This document shows, piece after piece, positions 34,427 through 43,133 of a DNA stretch of 64,000 nucleotides (its first letter is position 1; the number at the start of each line of letters is the position of its first letter). The stretch is from positions 1 to 64,000 of the forward strand of contig NZ_VYQF01000007.1 of the NCBI RefSeq assembly GCF_008710285.1. The letters run 5' to 3'. A program made the translations under genes and the position numbers. This stretch comes from Ginsengibacter hankyongi. GTDB lineage: Bacteria; Bacteroidota; Bacteroidia; Chitinophagales; Chitinophagaceae. A model generated the notes under the pieces. It saw only the letters and a list, made by a program, of their open reading frames with translations. It was not told the DNA's origin and did no database searches.

Positions 34427-35105
34427 AGATGAAACGCTTGCTCAACACGTTCTTCAAAGCCATTTGCAAAAGGTTGAAAGGCTAGAGCTGGTGGCTACTT
34501 GTAATAATGCACTTGAAGCCAAAGAAGTTTTGAATAAGCGGGAAGTTGACCTGATGTTTCTTGATATTCAACTGCCCGGAATGACCGGTCTAAATTTCTT
34601 ACGCTCTTTGTCGAACCCTCCATTGGTTGTGCTTACAACGGCTTATGCGGAATATGCAGTAGAAAGCTATGAATATAACATAATAGATTATTTATTGAAG
34701 CCTGTTTCGTTTGAGCGTTTTTGCAAAACAATTAATAAAATTGTTGATGGTAGGTTGTTTACGCAGGATACAAAAGAGAAAGATAATTTGTCTGCCGACC
34801 ACATTTTTGTAAAGAGTAACAGTAAATTTTTTAAAGTAAATTTTTCTGAGATCATTTATGTCGAGGGGATGAAAGATTATCTTAAAATTCAAACGGCGGG
34901 TTATAGTCTTGTAACGCTTCAAACAATGAATGAGATGGAGAAAATATTACCGATTACCCAATTTATACGGGTGCATAAATCATATATTATTGCAGTAGCA
35001 TTTATTAAAAGTATTTATGGAAACAGTATTGAAATGGAAAATAAAACAATTCCCATAGGCGTTAATTATAAAGAGAAAGTGATGCATCTTATTAATAAAA
35101 GATAG
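34404..35105 (+). CDS. LytTR-family response regulator, 233 aa
   Basis: Receiver domain at residues 1-118 with acidic pocket VEDE near residue 8, phospho-acceptor D54 (LMFLDIQLPGMTG) and K99 (DYLLKPVSF). The C-terminal LytTR DNA-binding domain covers about 135-230 (IFVKSNSKFFKVNFSEIIYVEGMKDYLKI; FIRVHKSYIIAV). The start is TTG at 34404, giving the family's normal beginning MIKCIIVEDE; no ATG fits. It overlaps the kinase gene by 23 bp, so the two are translationally coupled and form a two-component pair. Confidence 0.9.
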   Translation: MIKCIIVEDETLAQHVLQSHLQKVERLELVATCNNALEAKEVLNKREVDLMFLDIQLPGMTGLNFLRSLSNPPLVVLTTAYAEYAVESYEYNIIDYLLKPVSFERFCKTINKIVDGRLFTQDTKEKDNLSADHIFVKSNSKFFKVNFSEIIYVEGMKDYLKIQTAGYSLVTLQTMNEMEKILPITQFIRVHKSYIIAVAFIKSIYGNSIEMENKTIPIGVNYKEKVMHLINKR

Positions 35106-35260
35106 TTTAATAACGAGTAAGTATATTCGAATATGATTTCTCTTTGTAAATAATTTCAGGATATAAAAATATCTTAAAAAGGCCCACAACTGGCACAGAA
35201 AGAAATAATTTATTGACCTTTGGTATAAAACTTGCCTTTAGTGGCAGCAACTCCGAACCT

Positions 35261-35716
35261 ATGAAACGAATATTTGTATACGTTACTGTTATTTGCTTAT
35301 CACTTTTTGTAAGCCTTACTTCTTTCCCCCGCAACAAAAGTTCGAACCCGGTTCAGGATATATTGAATCAAACCAATCAATTCAGGAGATCTCAAGGTTT
35401 AAATAATTTAATTATTATGAAGGGACTGAATGCCATAGCAAGAAAACATAGCGAAGACATGGCAAGTGGCCGAATAGGGTTTGGGCATGAAGGTTTTGAC
35501 AAAAGGAATGCGATGGCAAATAAAGTTATCAAACACATGCATGATTTTGCGGAGAATGTAGCTTATGGTCCCACAACCGGTACAGCGGTTGTAAATCTTT
35601 GGAAAAACTCGCCGGGCCATCGCCGCAATATGCTGGGCCACTATAAATACATAGGTATTGGTATTGCAAAAGACAGGCAGGGCCGCATTTATTATACACA
35701 GGTTTTTGCAGGTTAA
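35261..35716 (+). CDS. CAP (SCP-like) domain protein, exported, 151 aa
   Basis: The ATG at 35261 gives a signal peptide (FVYVTVICLSLFVSLTS); an in-frame TTG at 35213 would place non-signal sequence in front and is rejected. The mature part is a CAP domain of minimal size: NQTNQFRRSQGLNNLIIMKG, ARKHSEDMASGRIGFGHEGF, FAENVAYGP and WKNSPGHRRNMLGHYKYIGI, with the expected His/Glu cavity residues. Bacterial CAP proteins are secreted and of unknown activity. It follows the two-component genes and may be one of their targets. Confidence 0.85.
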   Translation: MKRIFVYVTVICLSLFVSLTSFPRNKSSNPVQDILNQTNQFRRSQGLNNLIIMKGLNAIARKHSEDMASGRIGFGHEGFDKRNAMANKVIKHMHDFAENVAYGPTTGTAVVNLWKNSPGHRRNMLGHYKYIGIGIAKDRQGRIYYTQVFAG

Positions 35717-35870
35717 AATTTATTTTGAACCCGGTATGCTAAATAAAGTAAAACTGTTTACCCGTATCTTTAGAAAGGATTTCTGCAATGTGTTACATGG
35801 TCCGATATCGACAAAAAGTTTTGTGGATTAAATAAGATTTCAATTCCTTATAACAATAACAACAGTTATC

Positions 35871-36794
35871 ATGATAGAGTTTGATCGCAGGACATTCCTG
35901 AAAGCAACTTCGCTGTTAATGGCAACACCATTTGTCCCAACTTTTATTGGTATGAAAAAGACAAAACGTCTTTTAGCATTTTCAACACTTGGCTGTCCCG
36001 ACTGGGACTTTCAAAAAATTACAGACTTTGCGGCGGAACATGATTACAACGGCATTGAATTACGCGGCTTATTACGCCAGATGGATCTTGCCAAATGCCC
36101 TGAATTCAGTACTTCGCAAAATATAGCGGCTACACTTTCAGTTATGAAAGATAAAAACCTGGCTTTTGTTGATTTAGGTTCTTCTGCTAATCTGCATATT
36201 GCTGATGGTGCCGAAAGAAAGAAAAATCTAGATGAGGCAAAAAGCTTCATTGACCTGGCTCAAAAAATTGAATGCCCGTTTGTAAGAGTATTTCCCAACA
36301 AACTTCCGAAAGATAAAACCAAGAGTGAGGCGATGGATCTTATCACATCCGGATTACTTGGATTAGGGCAGTATGCAAAAGGGAGCAAAGTAAAAGTATT
36401 AATGGAAACCCATGGTGATGTCGTTTGGACAGAAGATATCTTGAAAATTATGCAATCAGCGTTTAATGATAATACAGGCTTAGTATGGGATATCACCAAT
36501 ATGTGGTCCATTACAAAAGAACCACCTGTTGAAGTATATCAAAAATTGAAAAAATATATTTGCCATACACATATTAAAGATTTGAAGATGATAGATGGCA
36601 AAGAACATTATATGTTGCTGGGGCAGGGAGAGGTTCCGATATTTACGGCTATAGATGTTTTGCAAAACGGAGGTTACAAGGGCTATTACAGTTTTGAATG
36701 GGAAAAATTATGGCATCCTGAAATTGAAGAACCGGAAGTGGCATTTGCTGATTACTCCAAAGTAATGTTGGAGCATTTTAATAAGGGCGTTTGA
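35871..36794 (+). CDS. sugar phosphate isomerase/epimerase family (TIM barrel), exported-like, 307 aa
   Basis: The N-terminus FDRRTFLKATSLLMATPFVPTF resembles a twin-arginine signal, so export is likely. The rest is an AP-endonuclease-2/xylose-isomerase-like TIM barrel: YNGIELRGLLRQMDL, VRVFPNKLP, VLMETHGDVVW, LVWDITNMWS, ICHTHIKDLKMIDG and YYSFEWEKLWHPE, with metal-binding Glu/Asp/His in the expected strands. Bacteroidota often place such exported TIM barrels next to GMC oxidoreductases in pathways acting on 3-keto-sugars; the GMC gene follows here 45 bp later. Confidence 0.85.
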   Translation: MIEFDRRTFLKATSLLMATPFVPTFIGMKKTKRLLAFSTLGCPDWDFQKITDFAAEHDYNGIELRGLLRQMDLAKCPEFSTSQNIAATLSVMKDKNLAFVDLGSSANLHIADGAERKKNLDEAKSFIDLAQKIECPFVRVFPNKLPKDKTKSEAMDLITSGLLGLGQYAKGSKVKVLMETHGDVVWTEDILKIMQSAFNDNTGLVWDITNMWSITKEPPVEVYQKLKKYICHTHIKDLKMIDGKEHYMLLGQGEVPIFTAIDVLQNGGYKGYYSFEWEKLWHPEIEEPEVAFADYSKVMLEHFNKGV

Positions 36795-36839
36795 TAGTAT
36801 TGAAACCTATTCAAAGAAAATTAGTTGAGGAGTTATTTT

Positions 36840-38510
36840 ATGCCAGATTCCACGTATATAAATAATAAAGCAAAAGCAAAAAATACCTACGATGCAATTG
36901 TTGTTGGCTCAGGTATCAGTGGTGGATGGGCCGCCAAAGAACTTTGTGAAAAAGGGTTAAAGGTTTTGTTGCTCGATCGTGGCCGTAACGTGGTACATGG
37001 GGATTATCCAACTGCTACAAAAAATCCATGGGAATTTACTCATCGTTTACACCTAACGCAGGAGGATAAACGAAAAAACTTTGTGCAAAGCAGACATTAT
37101 TCTTTCCGCGAGGATAACAAACATTTTTATGTGGATGATCAGCAAAATCCGTATGATGAAATAAAACGCTTCGATTGGATAAGAGGGGATGTTGTTGGCG
37201 GGCGTTCTTTGTTATGGGCTAGGGCGTGTTATCGCTGGAGCGATATTGATTTTGAGGCAAACTTAAAAGATGGTCATGGTATTGATTGGCCCATACGCTA
37301 TAAAGATATAGAATCCTGGTACGATTATATTGAAACTTTTATAGGAGTGAGCGGACATGCAGATGGGATACCCCAGTTGCCGGACGGAAAATATTTGCCT
37401 CCTTTCGAAATGAATTGTGTTGAGAAAGATTTTAAGCAAAAGGTTGAGTCAAAATTTCCTGGACGGAAAGTGATAATGGGACGCACGGCTAATCTTACCA
37501 AACCAGTGCAGGGAAGGGGACAATGCCAGGCTCGCGATCTATGTCACCGTGGTTGCCCTTACGGCGCTTATTTTAGCACTAACGCCAGCACCATACCCGC
37601 AGCTTATGCAACAGGGAACCTAACGGTCAGGCCACACTCGATTGTAAATAAAATTATTTATGACGAACAAAGGAAACGAGCTACAGGTGTAGAAATTATT
37701 GACACAGAGACTAAGCATGAAGAAACGTTTTATGCACGCCTGCTATTCCTCAATGCTTCTACTGTTGCCACTGCGTTTATTTTATTACATTCCACGTCTA
37801 ACCGCTTTCCTAACGGACTGGGAAATGGGAGCGACCAGGTAGGTCGCAACCTCATGGATCATCATAAAGGAATTGAAATAACTGCCGATGTGGACGGATT
37901 TGAAAGTAGCTACTATTACGGAAGAAGGCCAACAAGTCTTTATATTCCGCGTTTCAGAAATATTACCGAAAAAAGCAAAGATTTTATACGCGGTTACTAT
38001 TTCGGGGCAAGTGCCTACAGGCCGCCGCAACAAAAAGATGCACCCATTGGTGCGGCATTAAAGGAAGTACTCACGGAACCCGGTGCCTGGAAAATGGGGA
38101 TGTGGACAGCCGGTGAATGCCTGCCTTATGCTGACAACAGAGTTACGTTAAACAATAATAAAAAAGATCAATGGGGGAGGCCGCTAATTGCAGTTGATTG
38201 TGAATTTAAAGAGAATGAAAATGCCATGCATAGGGATATTGCAGGAACGGGAAAGGAAATAATGGAAGCGGCGGGATTTAAAAATATTATTGTTGAAGAC
38301 AATATGTCTTTTCCGGGTAATAGTAATCATGAAATGGGTACAGCCCGCATGGGCCTCGGCCCGAAGACTTCGGTTTTAAATAAATTCAATCAAATGCATG
38401 AGGTACCCAATGTATTTATTACAGATGGTTCCTGTATGGTTTCCAGTGCCTGTCTCAATCCTTCGTTAACTATATGGCCCTTACAGCAAGGGCTTGTGAC
38501 TATGCTGTAA
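36840..38510 (+). CDS. GMC family FAD-dependent oxidoreductase, 556 aa
   Basis: GMC oxidoreductase with the FAD-binding motif VVGSGISGG near residue 20, DVVGGRSLLWARACYRW near 125, and the C-terminal catalytic pair, H in NSNHEMGTARMG and N in LNPSLTIWPLQQ. A cysteine-rich segment GQCQARDLCHRGCPYGAYFS lies near residue 225 and is typical of the bacterial sugar/alcohol dehydrogenase subgroup. I start at the ATG at 36840; a TTG at 36825 would add five residues. No signal peptide is obvious. A gluconate-2-dehydrogenase subunit-3-like partner, often present in 3-keto-sugar pathways, is not found next to it. Confidence 0.9.
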   Translation: MPDSTYINNKAKAKNTYDAIVVGSGISGGWAAKELCEKGLKVLLLDRGRNVVHGDYPTATKNPWEFTHRLHLTQEDKRKNFVQSRHYSFREDNKHFYVDDQQNPYDEIKRFDWIRGDVVGGRSLLWARACYRWSDIDFEANLKDGHGIDWPIRYKDIESWYDYIETFIGVSGHADGIPQLPDGKYLPPFEMNCVEKDFKQKVESKFPGRKVIMGRTANLTKPVQGRGQCQARDLCHRGCPYGAYFSTNASTIPAAYATGNLTVRPHSIVNKIIYDEQRKRATGVEIIDTETKHEETFYARLLFLNASTVATAFILLHSTSNRFPNGLGNGSDQVGRNLMDHHKGIEITADVDGFESSYYYGRRPTSLYIPRFRNITEKSKDFIRGYYFGASAYRPPQQKDAPIGAALKEVLTEPGAWKMGMWTAGECLPYADNRVTLNNNKKDQWGRPLIAVDCEFKENENAMHRDIAGTGKEIMEAAGFKNIIVEDNMSFPGNSNHEMGTARMGLGPKTSVLNKFNQMHEVPNVFITDGSCMVSSACLNPSLTIWPLQQGLVTML

Positions 38511-38577
38511 AAGAAATGAAGAAAACGAATATTTGATTAGGAGCGAAATAAACTATTGAGTAAATGTATTTTGATTC

Positions 38578-38943
38578 TTAAGCGATCCTGGTTTTTAAAC
38601 TCCCATATATTGTCAGGGTTTCGGGTTTCAAATTATTTTTTAAGCTATTAAATGATGAAGTAAATTTTTGAATATTTTTTTTGTTTTCAATCACATCAAT
38701 AACTTCATCGCCGGCAGAATGACTTTGAATGGTTGCAGTTTCATTTAACACTTTCATTTTTATTTCTGCATTCCATGAAAAAAAACCATTATTAGTGTAG
38801 GCGGTAAATCCGGTGCCGTTAATATCACCAAAAACCCATCCTAACTGTTTTGTTGCTTCAATCGCCAGGGCGAGAAATTGTTCCGCAGTTAAATCATCAA
38901 GCGGTAACTGTTGAATTTGCTTTTGTTTAAATTCCATTTTCAT
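38578..38943 (-). CDS. hypothetical protein, 121 aa
   Basis: Unassigned. Predicted alpha/beta with an N-terminal helix (LTAEQFLALAIEATKQLGW), a central beta-sheet (GFTAYTNNGFFSWNAEIKMKVL, ATIQSHSA) and a C-terminal helix-strand. No signal or membrane segment. The pattern resembles the small soluble domain attached to some rhomboid-family proteins of Bacteroidota, but I cannot confirm this. It converges with the GMC gene. Confidence 0.6.
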   Translation of the reverse strand: MKMEFKQKQIQQLPLDDLTAEQFLALAIEATKQLGWVFGDINGTGFTAYTNNGFFSWNAEIKMKVLNETATIQSHSAGDEVIDVIENKKNIQKFTSSFNSLKNNLKPETLTIYGSLKTRIA

Positions 38944-39668
38944 TGTAGTACTTTTTTTGCAGTTTAGTGGTTCTTTTAAAATGTTATTAGCATCTAAGTA
39001 AAGGGTGGATTATTACCTCCTTTATTTAGGTACAAATAAGATATAAAGGATTGCGGCCAATAATTACAACTGTTTGGGAAAGTCGTCTGGAGACAATGTA
39101 ATTATGTAAGCTTAGAGATTTTCAAAAGATGAGAGGAAATGTACAAGAAGATTAATTCGTGGGCATAAAAGTAGAGAACTTTTTTGTTATTTGCAACTTA
39201 AATTAAAAAAATAAATATCCGTGTACGCAGAAATTTTTTTATTTAAGGTATAAAAGCATTGAAGATAATAAATTCATTTTGAGACAGGGTATTTTCATAA
39301 ATAACCAGGGCGAATGAATCGGTAAAAAAAATGAATAATTTATTTCCGTGATCTCTGCCTGGTGAATGTAGGTTCTACTTGCTTAAGCTTATACGTAACA
39401 CCCGTCCCGGATTTGTATGCCTGTAACAAGGTACCAACCTTCCCATGTATTTCATAAAAATAAAAAGTTGTAGCATCCCAATTGTCTCCATCGGTTTTCC
39501 TTTCTACATATATAACTTACCCGGTTTCGAAGATTCTGATTGGTATAGACCTGAAAAACCATCAATGCTCCTTTGTAAAAGAGTATATACGTCGTCTTAT
39601 GCAGTCATGGGAATTCCTTCTTTTAACGTTGAGATGACAACCAATCTTGCAATGCTGTAATGAAAAAA
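38944..39668. other. intergenic region before the GntR gene
   Basis: About 720 bp without a convincing gene; the only open frame (39445-39660) has no family resemblance and poor composition. No hairpin-plus-T-run, tRNA or long repeat was seen. The promoter of the carbohydrate locus is at its right-hand end. Confidence 0.4.
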
Positions 39669-39706
39669 TTTGCCTGTTTTCAGAATTTGTAATATGTTTG
39701 AACATA
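39669..39706 (+). promoter_or_regulatory. Bacteroidota-type promoter and overlapping palindrome at the GntR gene
   Basis: TTTG at 39669-39672, a 20-bp spacer, and TATGTTTG at 39693-39700 fit the -33/-7 consensus TTTG-N19-TAnnTTTG well. A perfect inverted repeat TATGTT-TG-AACATA (39693-39706) covers the -7 box and is a candidate operator for the GntR product. Transcription would start almost at the ATG at 39706, implying a very short or absent leader if that start codon is used. Confidence 0.45.
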
Positions 39707-40446
39707 TGAACAAAATACCTTTATTGGACCATGATAGCAAAGTACCTCTTCACCTGCAGGCTGAAGAACAATTGAGAAAACTGATAAGGGAAAACCATTT
39801 CAAAGAAGGAGATCTTTTTCCAAAGGAAACAGATCTTGCGAGGCGCTGGGGTATATCGCGAAATACGCTGAGGCAGGGTATCAGCAATCTGGTTAAAGAT
39901 GGGATATTGGAAAGAAAGAAGAGAATGGGTACTACTGTGAAAAAGAAAAAGATATCAACTGATCTTAGTAACTGGTTCAGTTTTACACATGAGATGGAAG
40001 ATAAGGGCATTCCTTTTAAAGACCTGGAAAGTAAGATTGCTTTTGTAAAGTCAAACCAGGAAGTGTCAAAACGGTTGCAGATTCAACCGGGTACATCAGT
40101 AGTTTGCCTCGAACGTACCAGGAGCACCAGCCGAAATCCAATGGTGTATTTTGAGTCTTTTTTCCATCCAAGAATTGGCTTAACCGGTAAAGAAAATTTT
40201 AAGCGCCCCCTTTATGAAATGCTGGATGAAATCTTTCATATCGTACCGGTTTACTCGCAGGAAGAAATCAGGGCTGTTGCGGCAAATGAAAAAATTATAG
40301 ATCTTCTGAAAATTAAAAAAGGAGCACCAGTTCTCGAACGCAAACGAGTTGTGTTAGATTCCGGAAGAAGGCCCATCGAGTTTAATATCTGCTATTACAG
40401 AAGTGACTGGTTTACCTACAATATAGAAATTAAACGTCCGGGATAA
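39706..40446 (+). CDS. GntR-family transcriptional regulator with UTRA domain, 246 aa
   Basis: HutC-type GntR regulator. The winged helix-turn-helix covers residues about 8-75 (VPLHLQAEEQLRKLIREN, FPKETDLARRWGISRNTLRQ), and the UTRA ligand-binding domain about 85-245 (VVCLERTRSTSRNPMVYFES, GAPVLERKRVVLDSGRRPIE). UTRA domains commonly sense sugar phosphates or related effectors. The ATG at 39706 gives the family's usual start; an ATG at 39694 adds four residues. It is the first gene of the carbohydrate locus and its stop lies next to the start of the ROK/isomerase fusion, so it probably controls that locus and itself. Confidence 0.88.
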   Translation: MNKIPLLDHDSKVPLHLQAEEQLRKLIRENHFKEGDLFPKETDLARRWGISRNTLRQGISNLVKDGILERKKRMGTTVKKKKISTDLSNWFSFTHEMEDKGIPFKDLESKIAFVKSNQEVSKRLQIQPGTSVVCLERTRSTSRNPMVYFESFFHPRIGLTGKENFKRPLYEMLDEIFHIVPVYSQEEIRAVAANEKIIDLLKIKKGAPVLERKRVVLDSGRRPIEFNICYYRSDWFTYNIEIKRPG

Positions 40447-43125
40447 ATGATGCAGCCGGGGAAATATATAGGACTTGACGTGGGCGGCAGTCATGTTACT
40501 GCAAGTCTAATTGATACATGCATAACCCCAGATCAACCTTTGCATTTGCTACGGAAAGATATTAATGCTTTTGGCAAGGCATTCAATATTATCACTGACA
40601 TTGGCAGTTGTATCAATGAAATATTGATTGGCGATATAAAGATTGACGCGGTGGGGATTGCATTTCCCGGACCATTTAATTATGAAAAAGGGGTTTGTGC
40701 CATTGCTAATGTTGGAGGAAAATTTGAACAGACTTTCGGTCTTCATGTAAAGCAGGCGTTGAAAGATATCACTGGCTTAAACGATACTATATTTCGTTTT
40801 TCAAATGATGCACACTGCTTTGCCACTGGAGCGTTTTATCGCCATCAATTGAGCAGTAAGAGAACTGTTTTTCTTACGCTGGGAACCGGTTTTGGCTCCG
40901 CATTTATGAAGAACGAAGTTTTATTGTATAACGATCCGGCATTACCTGCGTCAGGCACATTTTATGACCAGGATTTTTTATTGACAAAAGCAGATGATTA
41001 TTTTTCAACACGCTGGTTTTTGAACGAATACCGGTATCTCACTGGTAAAGAAATTTCATCTGTCAAAGAACTGGTTAATACAGATCCTGAAATTGCGACT
41101 TCTATTTTTTGGGAATTTGGATCAAACCTCGGTTATTTTCTTTTGCCATGGTTACAGCAATTTGAATGCGACGAATTGGTAATAGGTGGAAATATTTCTA
41201 AAGCGAATGAGTTTTTTGTATCATCGTTAAAAAAACGGTTAGGAATAATCAGTGAGCACATAAATATTGTTTTTTGCGACGACACCGAAGATTGTATATT
41301 AACAGGCGCTGCTATTCTTGCTGCAGAACGTAACGAAGCACAAGTTGCTCTAAATAAAAGAAAAACCACCCAGCATTTATTACCAGTAACTTCTATTTTG
41401 GCAAATCATTCCTCTTACAATATTTTCCCTTCGTTTCACTCTGATTACGAAGTGAACAAAGGCTTTAATTCATTGGCAGACAAAATCAGTATAGAAAGAA
41501 TAGTTACAATCGATGGATACGGAGGGGTATTATGGGGAACCTTCCGCCAACAATTGCATAAAGCCTTATCAGCAAAGAAGAAAAGTGTTTTTTGGTATGA
41601 CATCAATGCCTGTTTGAAATCGCCAGGCGAAATTGAAAAAATGATTGAAGAGAATCTTAATGGAGATGATCCTGTATTTGGCAAAAAATATAAGGGAAGT
41701 CTTGCGGATTTTTTTGACAATAAAAAGCTGGAGCTGCTTCATCCGGATCCGGATGCTGAGATATCGATTGTATATGGTACCGGTGCTACGTTAAGCAATT
41801 GGCAGGGATTATTGGTTTACGCCGATGTACCTAAAAATGAAATTCAATACCGAATGAGGGCGGGCAGTATTAATAATATTGGGAGCAGTAAAGTGAGTTC
41901 TAACACGCAAATGTATAAGCGATTTTATTTTGTTGACTGGCCGGTACTAAATAAACACAAAGAACAACTACTTAATAAAATACATTGCATCGTTGATGAA
42001 CAACGCATCGACGAAATAACATGGATGGATGGCAATGATTTTAGAAATACCCTCAATGAAATATTACAACAGCCTTTTCGTGCCAGGCCCTGGTTTGAAG
42101 CCGGAGTTTGGGGAGGCGACTGGATGAAGAAGAATATAACTGGTTTGAATAAAGAAGAAATAAATTATGCATGGTCGTTTGAATTAATTACTCCTGAAAA
42201 TGGAATTGTTATTGAGGGGAATAAAAATTTGCTTGAGATTTCATTCGACTTCCTTTTATTTTTTGATAATAACAAACTGCTGGGCAGAGCTGCAATGCGA
42301 TTTGGAACAGAGTTTCCCATTCGATTTGATTTTTTAGATACTTATGATGGTGGTAATCTTTCTATCCAATGTCATCCACGAACAAATTATATCCGGGAAA
42401 AATTTGGAGAAAATTTCACGCAGGATGAAACGTATTACATACTCGATTGCGAACCGGATGCAAAAGTTTATTTAGGGTTTCAAAATGATATTGATCCGTG
42501 TGCATTCAAAACTGCTTTATTGGATGCGCAAAATACGGGTGTCGAAATGCAGGCGGAAAAATATGTACAAAAGCACGCTGCGCATAAACATGATCTTTTT
42601 CTTATTCCCAACGGAACGATCCATGCTTCCGGTAAAAACAACATGGTGCTAGAGATCAGTAGTACGCCCTACATCTATACTTTTAAAATGTACGATTGGC
42701 TGCGGCTGGACCTGAACGGCCAGGCCCGTCCTATCAATATTGATCACGCCTTCAACAATCTTTACTTCGACCGGAAAGGTTCATATGTGCAGGACAAATT
42801 AATATCGCACCCTGTTGTTGAACAAGAGTGGAAGGGTGGCAGAAAAATAAAATTGCCAACACATGAAGAACATTTCTATACTGTTGACCGATACGAATTT
42901 ACCGGGGAGGTTCAAATCAATACTAATAATCAATGCCATGTATGTATGTTGGTTGAAGGAGATAGGGTAGAAGTTACAGTTAATAAAAAGACGACTCCTT
43001 TCCATTATGCTGAAACCTTTGTTATTCCGGCCTCGATTGAAAACTATTCTGTGCACTATCGCGGAAATGCCAAAGCATTCCTTGTTGTTGCTTACGTAAA
43101 GGAAGAATGTTGTTTTAAAATTTAA
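40447..43125 (+). CDS. ROK-type sugar kinase / class I mannose-6-phosphate isomerase fusion, 892 aa
   Basis: Residues 1-300 form a ROK-family kinase (YIGLDVGGSHVTASL phosphate-binding start, NDAHCFATGAF with the catalytic Asp, LGTGFGSAF, DELVIGGNISKAN) but lack the CxCGxxGC zinc motif of standard ROK kinases. Residues 300-540 form a middle domain (IDGYGGVLWGTFRQQLHKAL) like that found in long Bacteroidota phosphomannose isomerases, resembling a degenerate nucleoside-kinase fold. Residues 540-892 form a class I mannose-6-phosphate isomerase, with WFEAGVWGGDWMKK, zinc ligands in SIQCHPRTNY and FLIPNGTIHASGK. It would turn mannose into mannose 6-phosphate and then fructose 6-phosphate. Start ATG directly follows the GntR stop. 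Confidence 0.85.
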   Translation: MMQPGKYIGLDVGGSHVTASLIDTCITPDQPLHLLRKDINAFGKAFNIITDIGSCINEILIGDIKIDAVGIAFPGPFNYEKGVCAIANVGGKFEQTFGLHVKQALKDITGLNDTIFRFSNDAHCFATGAFYRHQLSSKRTVFLTLGTGFGSAFMKNEVLLYNDPALPASGTFYDQDFLLTKADDYFSTRWFLNEYRYLTGKEISSVKELVNTDPEIATSIFWEFGSNLGYFLLPWLQQFECDELVIGGNISKANEFFVSSLKKRLGIISEHINIVFCDDTEDCILTGAAILAAERNEAQVALNKRKTTQHLLPVTSILANHSSYNIFPSFHSDYEVNKGFNSLADKISIERIVTIDGYGGVLWGTFRQQLHKALSAKKKSVFWYDINACLKSPGEIEKMIEENLNGDDPVFGKKYKGSLADFFDNKKLELLHPDPDAEISIVYGTGATLSNWQGLLVYADVPKNEIQYRMRAGSINNIGSSKVSSNTQMYKRFYFVDWPVLNKHKEQLLNKIHCIVDEQRIDEITWMDGNDFRNTLNEILQQPFRARPWFEAGVWGGDWMKKNITGLNKEEINYAWSFELITPENGIVIEGNKNLLEISFDFLLFFDNNKLLGRAAMRFGTEFPIRFDFLDTYDGGNLSIQCHPRTNYIREKFGENFTQDETYYILDCEPDAKVYLGFQNDIDPCAFKTALLDAQNTGVEMQAEKYVQKHAAHKHDLFLIPNGTIHASGKNNMVLEISSTPYIYTFKMYDWLRLDLNGQARPINIDHAFNNLYFDRKGSYVQDKLISHPVVEQEWKGGRKIKLPTHEEHFYTVDRYEFTGEVQINTNNQCHVCMLVEGDRVEVTVNKKTTPFHYAETFVIPASIENYSVHYRGNAKAFLVVAYVKEECCFKI

Positions 43126-43133
43126 ACAAAAAA

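Noticed and set aside
35213-35260. TTG start adding 16 residues to the CAP protein
   Set aside because: It would bury the signal peptide behind polar residues; the ATG at 35261 fits export.
39445-39660. 71-codon frame before the GntR gene
   Set aside because: No family resemblance, poor start context and unstable composition.
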